A DNA stretch of 64,000 nt from Chitinophaga arvensicola. GTDB taxonomy: Bacteria > Bacteroidota > Bacteroidia > Chitinophagales > Chitinophagaceae. Positions 17,018-23,557 of the stretch are shown here, piece by piece; position 1 is the first letter of the stretch, and the number at the start of each line of letters is the position of its first letter. Both the position numbers and the translations under genes were made by a program. The DNA is taken from the NCBI RefSeq assembly GCF_900110835.1, contig NZ_FOJG01000001.1, forward strand, positions 2,945,499-3,009,498, given 5' to 3'. The notes below the pieces were generated by a model. The model searched no databases, was not told the origin of the DNA, and was given only the letters and a program-made list of their open reading frames with translations.

Positions 17018-17455
17018 ATGCAATTTCCAGATGTTATCAATCACCGTTTCCGGCAGGTCATATTGACCACCTGCCTGGTACTGGGCGGCATCATAGCCGG
17101 GCAGGCACAGGATGCCTTGCAGGCCGATCAGAACGTTCATTATAAAGTAAGCAGGGATAAATACCTGGCGAACAGCAGTTACCTTACCCGTGATCAGGGT
17201 ACTACCGTGCAGCAGACCTATAAAGCGTACCAGTATTTTGAAGCAAAGGCAGAGGCCCGGCAACAGCGCCGTCAGTGGCGACAGGACCGTCGTATGGCCC
17301 GCAATACGTGGTATGACGAGAGTTTCGGATATGCACCTTCTTCATATAGTTACAATTATCCCGTTTATAATAATACTTATGTCACCCCTTTTCGTTGGAA
17401 TGATGTAGCAGGTATCACCGCGCTGGCTTTAGGTGCCTATATGCTTTTCCGTTAG
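17018..17455 (+). CDS. Exported basic protein of unknown function
   Basis: The 145-residue protein has a signal-like hydrophobic segment at about 14-32 (ILTTCLVLGGIIAGQAQ) and then a strongly basic, Arg/Gln-rich helical stretch (AKAEARQQRRQWRQDRRMARN) followed by a Tyr/Ser/Asn-rich low-complexity region and a hydrophobic C-terminus ending ALALGAYMLFR. I do not recognise a named family. It is the first gene of a unit with LpoB-like and COG3014 lipoproteins, 31 bases before the LpoB-like start. An accessory envelope role near peptidoglycan synthesis is plausible from position. The basic stretch could bind peptidoglycan or LPS. Confidence 0.65.
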   Translation: MQFPDVINHRFRQVILTTCLVLGGIIAGQAQDALQADQNVHYKVSRDKYLANSSYLTRDQGTTVQQTYKAYQYFEAKAEARQQRRQWRQDRRMARNTWYDESFGYAPSSYSYNYPVYNNTYVTPFRWNDVAGITALALGAYMLFR

Positions 17456-17486
17456 TCCGTTAATTATCCATAAAATTTATTGCGTC

Positions 17487-18083
17487 ATGTTTAAAATGAA
17501 TGCCCTGGCATTTGCAGGGATCTTATGTGCCGGTATTTTGTTACAGGGATGTGCCCCCCGTAAGGTTACCCGCGTTAATGCCAATGAACAGATCGATCTC
17601 AGCGGCCGTTGGAATAATACCGATTCCCGTCTTACCGCAGAAGAAATGATTACCCGGGTATTGGGTGAAAACTGGCTCCCCGATTACCAGCAGCAGCATT
17701 CCGGCAAAAAGCCGGTGGTGATTGTGGGCATGGTGGCTAACAAAAGTCATGAACATATCGACGCCGAAACTTTTGTAAAAGATATGGAACGTTCTTTTGT
17801 ATCTACCCAAAAAATACGACTGGTACAAGGTGGCGCCAAGAGAGAAGAACTGCGGGGCGAAAGGGCTGATCAGCAGCAGAATGCTTCTGTATCCACCATG
17901 AAGAAATGGGGACTGGAAGTAGGCGCCGATTATATCCTGCAAGGAAGCATTAACTCCATTGTTGATTCCCATAAGAAGCAAATGGTCGTGTATTACCAGG
18001 TGAACCTTGAACTAACAGATCTGCAAAGTAATGAGGTAGTATGGATAGGAGATAAGAAGATTGCGAAATACGTAAAGAACTAA
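17487..18083 (+). CDS. lpoB: LpoB-like penicillin-binding protein activator lipoprotein
   Basis: The start at 17487 gives a lipoprotein signal (AGILLQGC, Cys about 22) and a 198-residue product. The domain is that of LpoB: PVVIVGMVANKSHEHIDAETFVKDME, a middle helix, and GADYILQGSINSIVDSH with a final strand EVVWIGDKKIAKYVKN. In E. coli LpoB spans from the outer membrane to activate PBP1b; here an equivalent role is inferred. The neighbouring COG3014 lipoprotein gene is the usual partner of this family outside enterobacteria. The track of earlier in-frame codons back to 17433 overlaps the previous gene and was not used. Confidence 0.85.
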   Translation: MFKMNALAFAGILCAGILLQGCAPRKVTRVNANEQIDLSGRWNNTDSRLTAEEMITRVLGENWLPDYQQQHSGKKPVVIVGMVANKSHEHIDAETFVKDMERSFVSTQKIRLVQGGAKREELRGERADQQQNASVSTMKKWGLEVGADYILQGSINSIVDSHKKQMVVYYQVNLELTDLQSNEVVWIGDKKIAKYVKN

Positions 18084-18110
18084 CAGACTCATCACCTACA
18101 CTGGCTGTAA

Positions 18111-18148
18111 CCCTACGTTTGGCTGACTTTAGTCAGCCGGCGTACGGG
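18111..18148 (+). other. Intercistronic stem-loop
   Basis: GGCTGAC (18121-18127) and GTCAGCC (18132-18138) form a perfect 7-bp stem with a TTTA loop; CCCTACG and CGTACGGG outside it can extend the pairing imperfectly. It lies between the LpoB-like and COG3014 genes with no T-run, so it is more likely a processing or stability element than a terminator. Confidence 0.4.
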
Positions 18149-18165
18149 TAAAATTCTCATTTCAG

Positions 18166-19578
18166 ATGAATAAGAAATTACTGCAACGGCCATACGCATG
18201 GCTATTGCTGGGTGGCTTGCTATGCCTGTTTTCGTGCCGTACCTATAACGATGCCATTGGTAGCTACTATGGGGCTATTGCCCAGGGACGCTTCGATGAT
18301 GCAGCTATGCAGCTGGACAAAAATAAATTCCTGAAATACCGTCGTAATCAATTGCTGTTTTGCCTTGAGAAAGGGAAAACAGCCTTCCTGCAGGGGCAGT
18401 ATGCTGAAAGCAACCTTTACTTCAACCAGGCCGATTCACTGTTGGAAAGCGGTGGCCGGAACAAAGCCATGGATCAGGCGCTGGGGCTGCTCACCAATCC
18501 GGCTATGCAACAGTACCGGGGAGAAGATTTTGAAAAATTGCTGATCCATTATTATAAATCGCTCAACTATATGCAGCTGCATATGATGGAAGATGCAGAA
18601 GTAGAAGCCCGTCGCATTTCCCTGAGCGGATATGAATTGAACGATCGGAAAAATAACCGCGAAAACCGCTATAGCAATGATGCTTTTGCCATGATCATCC
18701 AGGGCATGGTATACGAAAGCGCCGGGGATATCAACAATGCTTTTATTGCTTACCGCAATGCCGCGGATCTTTTTCTGCGGCAGGAGGATCACACCTATTA
18801 TGGTATCCCGCTTCCGCAACAGTTGCAGGAGGATGTGCTCCGCACTGCTGCCGGGCTGGGATTTGAAACAGAACGGGCCTATTATGCACGTGCTTTTGGT
18901 AACACCCGCATGCCTGTGGAAAAACAGGAAGGCGGCGAAGTAATGGTGTTCTGGGAAAATGGATTGGCGCCGGTGAAAGCAGAAGCTAATTTCTTTTTTA
19001 CGCTGACCGAAAGAGGACCGGGTAATTTTGGTTTTACAGATGGAGACAACAGCCTGTTTATTCCTTTTGATTTCAACCTGCTGCCCCGTGATTCCTGTTA
19101 TAAACTAAGGCGGCATTTTGAAGCATTCCGGGTAGCTTTTCCGAAGTATGTAGAACAACCGCTATACTATACGGGCGCCAGTATCCAGCGCGATAGTACC
19201 TTGCAGGTACAGATGGAAAAGGTGGAAGACATCAACAGGTTAGCTTTTAGTACCCTACAGGAGCGGTTTATGAAAGAACTGGGATTAGCGCTTACGCGGA
19301 TGGCGATCAAAAAACTGGCGGAGCAACAGATTAAGAAAGAGAATGAATCGCTGGGGGAAGCATTCAACCTGCTCAGTATACTGGCAGAGAAAGCAGATAC
19401 CCGCAACTGGCAAAGTCTTCCACATACTATTTACTACTCGCGTATTCCGTTGAAGAAAGGGCAAAATAAACTGGTGTTGACGCTGAAAGGCGCCAGTACT
19501 ACACAGCAGGTAGAGTTTGAAGTGTATGGCAACGGGGGGCTGCAGACGATTCATTATTCTTCGCTGCAAAAGTCATAA
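18166..19578 (+). CDS. COG3014 family lipoprotein (TPR-like)
   Basis: The 470-residue protein has a lipoprotein signal (GLLCLFSC, Cys 24) and an N-terminal half built of helical TPR-like repeats: FDDAAMQLDKNKFLKYRRN, GKTAFLQGQYAESNLYFNQA, LNYMQLHMMEDAEVEARRI, MVYESAGDINNAFIAYRNA. The C-terminal half is beta/alpha with GGEVMVFWENGLAPVKAE. This is the COG3014 family, which is usually encoded next to LpoB-like lipoproteins and a small lipoprotein, as here. It is presumed to sit on the periplasmic face of the outer membrane and act with LpoB. It is the last gene before the repeat region and the tailocin-like locus. Confidence 0.8.
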   Translation: MNKKLLQRPYAWLLLGGLLCLFSCRTYNDAIGSYYGAIAQGRFDDAAMQLDKNKFLKYRRNQLLFCLEKGKTAFLQGQYAESNLYFNQADSLLESGGRNKAMDQALGLLTNPAMQQYRGEDFEKLLIHYYKSLNYMQLHMMEDAEVEARRISLSGYELNDRKNNRENRYSNDAFAMIIQGMVYESAGDINNAFIAYRNAADLFLRQEDHTYYGIPLPQQLQEDVLRTAAGLGFETERAYYARAFGNTRMPVEKQEGGEVMVFWENGLAPVKAEANFFFTLTERGPGNFGFTDGDNSLFIPFDFNLLPRDSCYKLRRHFEAFRVAFPKYVEQPLYYTGASIQRDSTLQVQMEKVEDINRLAFSTLQERFMKELGLALTRMAIKKLAEQQIKKENESLGEAFNLLSILAEKADTRNWQSLPHTIYYSRIPLKKGQNKLVLTLKGASTTQQVEFEVYGNGGLQTIHYSSLQKS

Positions 19579-19719
19579 CGAAGGAGAAATCTCCCGGAGA
19601 AAAAACAGAACGCAAATACAATGCGTACAGCGGGATCATCTTTGTATAAGAAATACAAACAGCAACAAAGAAAACAGACCGCGATTTAGGAAACCATTGT
19701 TTGACCGATAATATACCTG

Positions 19720-19865
19720 AAAAGATTGCCCTGATGAACAGAAGTGCATCCTGACAATATTAACCGATGAAAACAAAATATACCCGGGAAAGATTGACCT
19801 GATGAACAGAAGTACATCCTGACAAAATTAACCGATTAAAATAAATCTATCCTGGAAAGATTGCC
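19720..19865 (+). repeat. Degenerate 68-bp direct tandem repeat, two and a half units
   Basis: Units begin with AAAGATTG(C/A)CCTG at 19721, 19789 and 19856 (spacing 68 and 67 bases). The first two are alike along their length: GATGAACAGAAGT(G/A)CATCC, TGACAA(T/A)ATTAACCGAT and ATA(A/C)CC segments recur. The third is conserved only at its start. The 588-base space from 19579 to 20166 has no convincing gene. The unit start is the same motif that recurs in gaps between the tail genes (see 22767, 23497, 23525, 25769, 41735). Confidence 0.8.
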
Positions 19866-19974
19866 CTGTTTTAAATCTACATCTTTATGGCTTTTTAATT
19901 AATACCCTGCATAATCACTGGTCCCCTGCGCCTTTCCATACAAGGCTCCCATCAGCTATCGGGAAATTCACCTG

Positions 19975-20132
19975 GCCTTTTATCACTCCGGTATCTGAAG
20001 AATAACCATTGTTTATATGTAATCCTTTATCCTCCGCATTATCCGCATAATGACCAGAAGGAACAACCATTGTTTTTTGACCTTTGATCATTCCGGCTAT
20101 CCGCTGATCAGGGGAAGGAGTAACCATTGTTT
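19975..20132 (+). repeat. Second degenerate tandem repeat, about 57-61 bp units ending AACCATTGTTT
   Basis: AACCATTGTTT occurs at 20004, 20065 and 20122, with a further copy at 19692. Each is preceded by a related stretch containing CTTT(G/T)ATC, a TCCG core and a GAAGGA-like segment. A minus-strand open frame across this array (19915-20175) is a by-product of the repeats and is not called. The array ends 34 bases before the first gene of the tailocin-like locus. Confidence 0.75.
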
Positions 20133-20166
20133 TAAGTGACGTTTTATTCTTCAACCTATTTGTAAA

Positions 20167-20487
20167 ATGAACCAAGTTGTGATTTCCCGCTACCAGGATG
20201 AAAGTCCGCCTATTGCCTTTAGAATTAACGATACAATAGTTTCCGAAAATGTATATAAAACTTACAGGTATCTGTTGAACCGGAAAGGGCAGTTTCTTTC
20301 CCTGGTAACCATTGGTATGGCCTTTGGCCGCCCCTATGATTTGTCTGCCGGCTGGGCATCAGTACAGCTCCGTAAACTGATAGCGCTACGTGTTGTGGAA
20401 AAGCGTTATGAAACCGGCAATCATCAGCCGGTAGTGTATGGCATACCTCATCCAACGGAAGGAGATGCCGGCAGGTACATACAATAA
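20167..20487 (+). CDS. Small protein with possible winged-helix fold; first gene of tail locus
   Basis: The 106-residue protein has no signal or membrane segment. The middle, ETVY-like helix then FLSLVTIGMAFG, followed by SAGWASVQLRKLIALRVVEKR and a YETGNHQPVVYGI hairpin, looks like a helix-helix-wing arrangement in which a recognition helix is followed by a beta wing. This resembles small winged-helix DNA-binding proteins, but key residues are not diagnostic. It is the gene nearest to the repeat arrays and precedes the lysis cassette, a position where prophage and tailocin regulators are often found. The regulator idea is inference; the reading frame itself is well supported by position and lack of competing frames. 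Confidence 0.55.
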   Translation: MNQVVISRYQDESPPIAFRINDTIVSENVYKTYRYLLNRKGQFLSLVTIGMAFGRPYDLSAGWASVQLRKLIALRVVEKRYETGNHQPVVYGIPHPTEGDAGRYIQ

Positions 20488-20532
20488 GATAGACAAGGAC
20501 TGGTTTGACGAATTTCAGCATAACATAAAAGC

Positions 20533-20739
20533 ATGCAGGTAAGCATTAAGATCACCGCTGCCGATATATATAACCAAGAAGTACTGGATGTAATAACCCG
20601 CTTCCACCGGTTTGATGGTAAGGCGTGGTATGGGAAAATTATTATTGAAACCGAAACCGGAGGTACGGTTGCCCTGGATGGAAGACATGAATACAACGAT
20701 TATGAAGCGCAATATGGGTTTATAATAATTGCAGAATAG
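20533..20739 (+). CDS. Small beta-rich protein of unknown function
   Basis: The 68-residue product is probably a single alpha/beta domain: MQVSIKITAADIYN, a helix VLDVITRFHRFDG, then strands KAWYGKIIIETET, GGTVALDGRH and YGFIIIAE. There is no signal peptide, cysteine or recognisable motif. It sits between the possible winged-helix gene and the first membrane protein of the lysis cassette, all on the same strand. Its small size and position make it a candidate accessory or regulatory protein of the tail locus. I do not recognise a family. Confidence 0.5.
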   Translation: MQVSIKITAADIYNQEVLDVITRFHRFDGKAWYGKIIIETETGGTVALDGRHEYNDYEAQYGFIIIAE

Positions 20740-20760
20740 CGTCCTTTTTAAACAATTTAA

Positions 20761-21075
20761 ATGAGTATTAACAGAAGTATTTATGACACACTGGATAAAA
20801 GTCTGAGAAAGGATTTTGTCGTGGGCGCCTTTATAGGTTGTGTAATGGCTATTGCAGGGCTTTTTAGCTGGGGGATCCACAATGAAGCGCAGGTCATTGA
20901 TTGCAATGAAAGATTCGCCGCGTTCGCACTGGACCTGCAACAGAAAACCCAACGGAAGCTCGACGAAAAGAACAAGGAGATCGATAGCCTGAAACTACAG
21001 GCAGCGCTGGAGTTAAAAAAGGTGACGGAGATCAGGAAGAAGATAGAAAGCCAGATTAAATACAAGACAAAATAA
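20761..21075 (+). CDS. One-TM protein with charged coiled coil, holin-like candidate
   Basis: The 104-residue protein has a short N-terminal part, one hydrophobic segment at about 20-42 (FVVGAFIGCVMAIAGLFSWGI), and a long charged C-terminal helix (DLQQKTQRKLDEKNKEIDSLKLQ, EVTEIRKKIESQIKYKTK-like heptads). This topology fits either a holin with a single membrane helix or an inner-membrane Rz-type spanin. It starts 21 bases after the previous gene and its stop overlaps the next start (TAATG), so it is translationally coupled to the following lysis-type genes. The endolysin downstream has no signal peptide and therefore needs a holin, for which this is the best candidate in the window. Confidence 0.55.
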   Translation: MSINRSIYDTLDKSLRKDFVVGAFIGCVMAIAGLFSWGIHNEAQVIDCNERFAAFALDLQQKTQRKLDEKNKEIDSLKLQAALELKKVTEIRKKIESQIKYKTK

Positions 21076-21311
21076 TGATGAAGTTTACAATTGTTACATT
21101 GCTGATACTGATTGCCGTACATCCTTCCCGGTCGGGCATCAGCAATGCTGATTATAGTTATGATGTATTCAAACCGATTGACAGCATTATCCTGATGAAA
21201 ACCAGTCAGAATATTCAGAAGCTGGATGCTGCTATCCATCAGCTGCATGACGTTTCGAAGCAATATGATTCCATAAAAAGAATGATAATAACAACAGCTC
21301 CCGACGCATGA
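21075..21311 (+). CDS. Small exported protein in lysis cassette
   Basis: The 78-residue product has an N-terminal hydrophobic segment (MMKFTIVTLLILIAVHPSRSG) likely to be a signal peptide or anchor, then a helical stretch with repeated Ile/Leu spacing (SIILMKTSQNIQKLDAAIHQLHDVSKQYDSIKRM) predicted to be a coiled coil. It overlaps its upstream neighbour by one base and the downstream lipoprotein by four (ATGA). A role as a lysis accessory or antiholin is possible because of the neighbours; no family is recognised. Confidence 0.5.
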   Translation: MMKFTIVTLLILIAVHPSRSGISNADYSYDVFKPIDSIILMKTSQNIQKLDAAIHQLHDVSKQYDSIKRMIITTAPDA

Positions 21312-21814
21312 AGAAGTATATTCTATTGTTACTACCTGTAACGATCACTGCTTGTGGTACCGTACACCGGAAGATACAGCAATCCAGGTCTGAGCAGGAA
21401 CTCCGGACAACGCACCGGGAGCAGTCCATAAAAACGGTGACCATCGAAATCGATACTGCCGTTGTTATTCCTCCGGATTCCATTCAGGTAATGATGAGTA
21501 TATCCGGTAGTGAGGACACGATCATCCGGCAGGTGGCCGTAAAGGATGGACTGTCTGTTATGGCTTCGTATAACCGCCGCACACAGGTATTTACCGCTAC
21601 GGCTCATGTGGCTGAACAACAGCTTCCGGTGAAGGCAAAAAAAACTACCACGGAAACGCATCATTTCTCCCTGGAGCAGCAAACCGTTACTACAGAACGC
21701 GCTTCCCTGAAGGAAAAGGATACAGCCAACAGTGTGTTATGGTCCATCGTCATTTTATTGGTCGCATTGCTGGCCTGCTGGTTTGGATTTAAATTTTTCA
21801 GGTATATAAAATAA
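21308..21814 (+). CDS. Lipoprotein with C-terminal TM helix; u-spanin-like topology
   Basis: The 168-residue protein starts with a lipoprotein signal (LLLLPVTITAC, Cys 16) and ends with a transmembrane helix at about 142-163 (SVLWSIVILLVALLACWFGF) plus a short basic tail. The 120 residues between are beta-rich and polar. A protein anchored to the outer membrane by lipid at one end and to the inner membrane by a helix at the other is the defining layout of unimolecular spanins such as phage T1 gp11, which fuse the two membranes at the end of lysis. The position just before the endolysin supports this. Sequence similarity to known spanins is not claimed. Confidence 0.6.
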   Translation: MKKYILLLLPVTITACGTVHRKIQQSRSEQELRTTHREQSIKTVTIEIDTAVVIPPDSIQVMMSISGSEDTIIRQVAVKDGLSVMASYNRRTQVFTATAHVAEQQLPVKAKKTTTETHHFSLEQQTVTTERASLKEKDTANSVLWSIVILLVALLACWFGFKFFRYIK

Positions 21815-21819
21815 TCAGC

Positions 21820-22392
21820 ATGATCTCAGAAACTCAATTTGAAAAAAGCGCGGCTGTCGTTGGTTGTGAAGTGGCCGTGATCAAAGCAGTGGCAAAAGTA
21901 GAATCCAATGGCGCCGGGTTTGACGCTGCGGGAAAACTGAAAGTATTGTTTGAACCGCATATTTTCTGGAAGCAGCTTGTGGAAAGCAAATATGATCCCA
22001 GGCAGTTTGTAAAAGGCAATGAAGATATCCTCTACCCGGACTACCGGCAGGATCACGGTGCTTATCAGCTCCAATGGCAGAAATTAAACCGTGCCATGAA
22101 GATCCAGGAAACCGCTGCCTTAAAAAGTGCCAGCTATGGGATGTTTCAGATCATGGGATTCAATCATAAGGCAACCGGGTTTGATAATGTATATGGCATG
22201 ATCAATGCTTTTACCATCAGTGAAGATGAGCAATTGAAGGGGTTTACCCATTTTATTGTATCTAATAACCTGGTAGCAGATCTGCGTAATAAAAACTTTG
22301 CGGCGTTTGCACGGAAGTATAATGGTCCCGCCTATGCGAAGAATGCCTACGATACGAAAATGGAAAAGTATTATCAGCAATTCCGAAAATAA
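21820..22392 (+). CDS. N-acetylmuramidase-type endolysin
   Basis: The 190-residue protein matches the N-acetylmuramidase (DUF3380) family of phage lysins. The N-terminal helix contains the catalytic-type glutamate in AVIKAVAKVESNGAGFDAAG, followed by KVLFEPHIFWKQL and, in the centre, ALKSASYGMFQIMGFNHKATGF, both diagnostic. The C-terminal part ends FAAFARKYNGPAYAKNAYDTKMEKYYQ. The enzyme cleaves the glycan strands of peptidoglycan. There is no signal peptide or cell-wall-binding domain, so export would need a holin. It lies 5 bases after the u-spanin-like gene. A separate peptidase domain is carried by the tail hub, so this enzyme more likely serves release of particles than entry. Confidence 0.9.
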   Translation: MISETQFEKSAAVVGCEVAVIKAVAKVESNGAGFDAAGKLKVLFEPHIFWKQLVESKYDPRQFVKGNEDILYPDYRQDHGAYQLQWQKLNRAMKIQETAALKSASYGMFQIMGFNHKATGFDNVYGMINAFTISEDEQLKGFTHFIVSNNLVADLRNKNFAAFARKYNGPAYAKNAYDTKMEKYYQQFRK

Positions 22393-22418
22393 GGATTGAA
22401 TCGTTTAAATCATCTGCT

Positions 22419-22688
22419 ATGCATAGATTATTTTTTTCTGACGCCACCAGGAACATAGACATCAAAATGGCGACTACCCTGAAAGACCCGTTGAAAAAGG
22501 ATGAACAGTTTTATGTGGTGGATATACGCACTATTGATTCCTACCTGGAACAGGAACTGTTCTACTGCTGGGTAAAAGGTGTACCGTATACCCTGAATGA
22601 AATGATTTTCTTCGCTGTCAATAATCAGCTGGCACTGGACATCTACGGCGAAACAGATCATCAGCTGATAGCGCATTATGGTGCATAA
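22419..22688 (+). CDS. Small protein of unknown function, last gene before structural operon
   Basis: The 89-residue product starts MHRLFFSDATRNIDIKM and has a probable alpha/beta fold (FYVVDIRTIDSYLEQELFYCWVKG, YTLNEMIFFAVNNQLALDIYG). No signal peptide, membrane helix or known motif was found. It follows the endolysin by 26 bases and precedes the main structural promoter. It could be an accessory of lysis or of particle assembly; I do not recognise a family. Confidence 0.5.
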   Translation: MHRLFFSDATRNIDIKMATTLKDPLKKDEQFYVVDIRTIDSYLEQELFYCWVKGVPYTLNEMIFFAVNNQLALDIYGETDHQLIAHYGA

Positions 22689-22724
22689 AAAAGAGGTTTT
22701 TTTGTGAGAAAATGGAGCTTATAT

Positions 22725-22755
22725 TTTTTTTCTTCCATTGTTATTTTTAACTTTG
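22725..22755 (+). promoter_or_regulatory. Promoter of the tail structural operon
   Basis: TAACTTTG at 22748-22755 is an exact TAnnTTTG -7 box; 19 bases upstream lies a T-rich -33 (TTTT). The first structural gene starts at 22856, giving a leader of about 95 bases that contains the recurrent AAAGATCGCC motif 12 bases after the -7 box. Confidence 0.6.
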
Positions 22756-22766
22756 TACTATTGAAA

Positions 22767-22776
22767 AAAGATCGCC
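22767..22776 (+). promoter_or_regulatory. Recurrent motif AAAGATCGCC in leader of structural operon
   Basis: This copy lies in the predicted 5' leader, downstream of the -7 box, so it would act as RNA if it is regulatory. Related copies occur in other gaps of the locus at 23497, 23525, 25769 and 41735 and in the tandem repeats at 19721, 19789 and 19856. Confidence 0.4.
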
Positions 22777-22855
22777 GTTAACCTTCTCCATTTAAGTATC
22801 GTATCTCTCTTTTTACATCTACCACAAACAGATTGGTCTTAATTTTAATTGTATA

Positions 22856-23485
22856 ATGGCAACCCCTCTGAATATTATTCCTGAAGCCATCCTGTTGGAA
22901 AGTATCCAAAACGGACTGGCATATGTAAAAACAAATTTTCAGCAACAGCCCGAGGCAGACAGCTATCTTTTTAAAGCATTGGATGGTTTAATGCTGGGTT
23001 CCTATAATTTTTACGAGCAGGCCAGGCAACTGATCATTAACGAAGCAGAAGCACCCCGTAAATTGCTGGTAGATGTGACCTATAACATGCAGCAAAGTCC
23101 GGTGCCGGCCATTGTTATTACCAACACGGTGGAAACACCTGCTGCCGGTGGTCAGTGGCTTTCCATAGGCCAGGGGTATATACTGCCGGATGATATGGGT
23201 ATAGATAGTGCACTACCGGCAGTGTATACACGCAGAAAAACCGCTACCACTTCCCTGGTGATTCTTTCCGATAAGGCCGGCGAAGTAGCGATGTTGTATC
23301 ATTTTATCTCGGGATTAATATTATCCCTCCAGGTACATCTGCATCTGAAAGGGATAGAGAGTATTACCATCGGTGGGGAAAACAGTGAGTATTATACCGG
23401 CCCGCAACCACTTTTCAGCAAAGCATTGATACTGAAATATGATTACAATTTCAGCGCACCGGCTATCCCCGAAGTGTTTAATTAA
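22856..23485 (+). CDS. Tail terminator/cap-like protein (DUF4255/Pvc16-position)
   Basis: The 209-residue protein is the first gene of the structural operon. It is rich in strands and helices, with SLVILSDKAGEVAMLYHFISGLILSLQVHLHLKGIES in the C-terminal half, then NSEYYTGPQPLFSKALILKYDYNFSAPAIPE. The pattern of a helix pair followed by a strand with basic/aromatic ends is like tail terminator or tube-cap proteins of contractile tails (DUF4255/Pvc16 and gpU-like groups), which cap the tube. Its place immediately before the sheath fits. Identity to a single named family is not certain. Confidence 0.5.
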   Translation: MATPLNIIPEAILLESIQNGLAYVKTNFQQQPEADSYLFKALDGLMLGSYNFYEQARQLIINEAEAPRKLLVDVTYNMQQSPVPAIVITNTVETPAAGGQWLSIGQGYILPDDMGIDSALPAVYTRRKTATTSLVILSDKAGEVAMLYHFISGLILSLQVHLHLKGIESITIGGENSEYYTGPQPLFSKALILKYDYNFSAPAIPEVFN

Positions 23486-23496
23486 CCCGCATATAT

Positions 23497-23534
23497 AAAG
23501 ATCGCCCCATAGAATCAATCGCAGAAAGATTGCT
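23497..23534 (+). promoter_or_regulatory. Two copies of the AAAGAT(T/C)G motif before sheath gene
   Basis: AAAGATCGCC at 23497-23506 and AAAGATTGCT at 23525-23534 lie 61 and 33 bases before the sheath start. Two copies before the most highly needed structural protein fit an expression-control or processing role. Confidence 0.4.
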
Positions 23535-23557
23535 ATCATTATTGATTAGTATTTTTA

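Noticed and set aside
19915..20175. Minus-strand 86-codon open frame across the repeats
   Set aside because: Its protein simply reflects the tandem repeats (recurrent MV(T/V)PS and KGQ segments), has no conserved features, and overlaps the start of the gene at 20167.
20465..20542. Plus-strand 25-codon frame bridging the genes at 20167 and 20533
   Set aside because: It is too short, overlaps both neighbours and has no start signal; its frame is probably chance.
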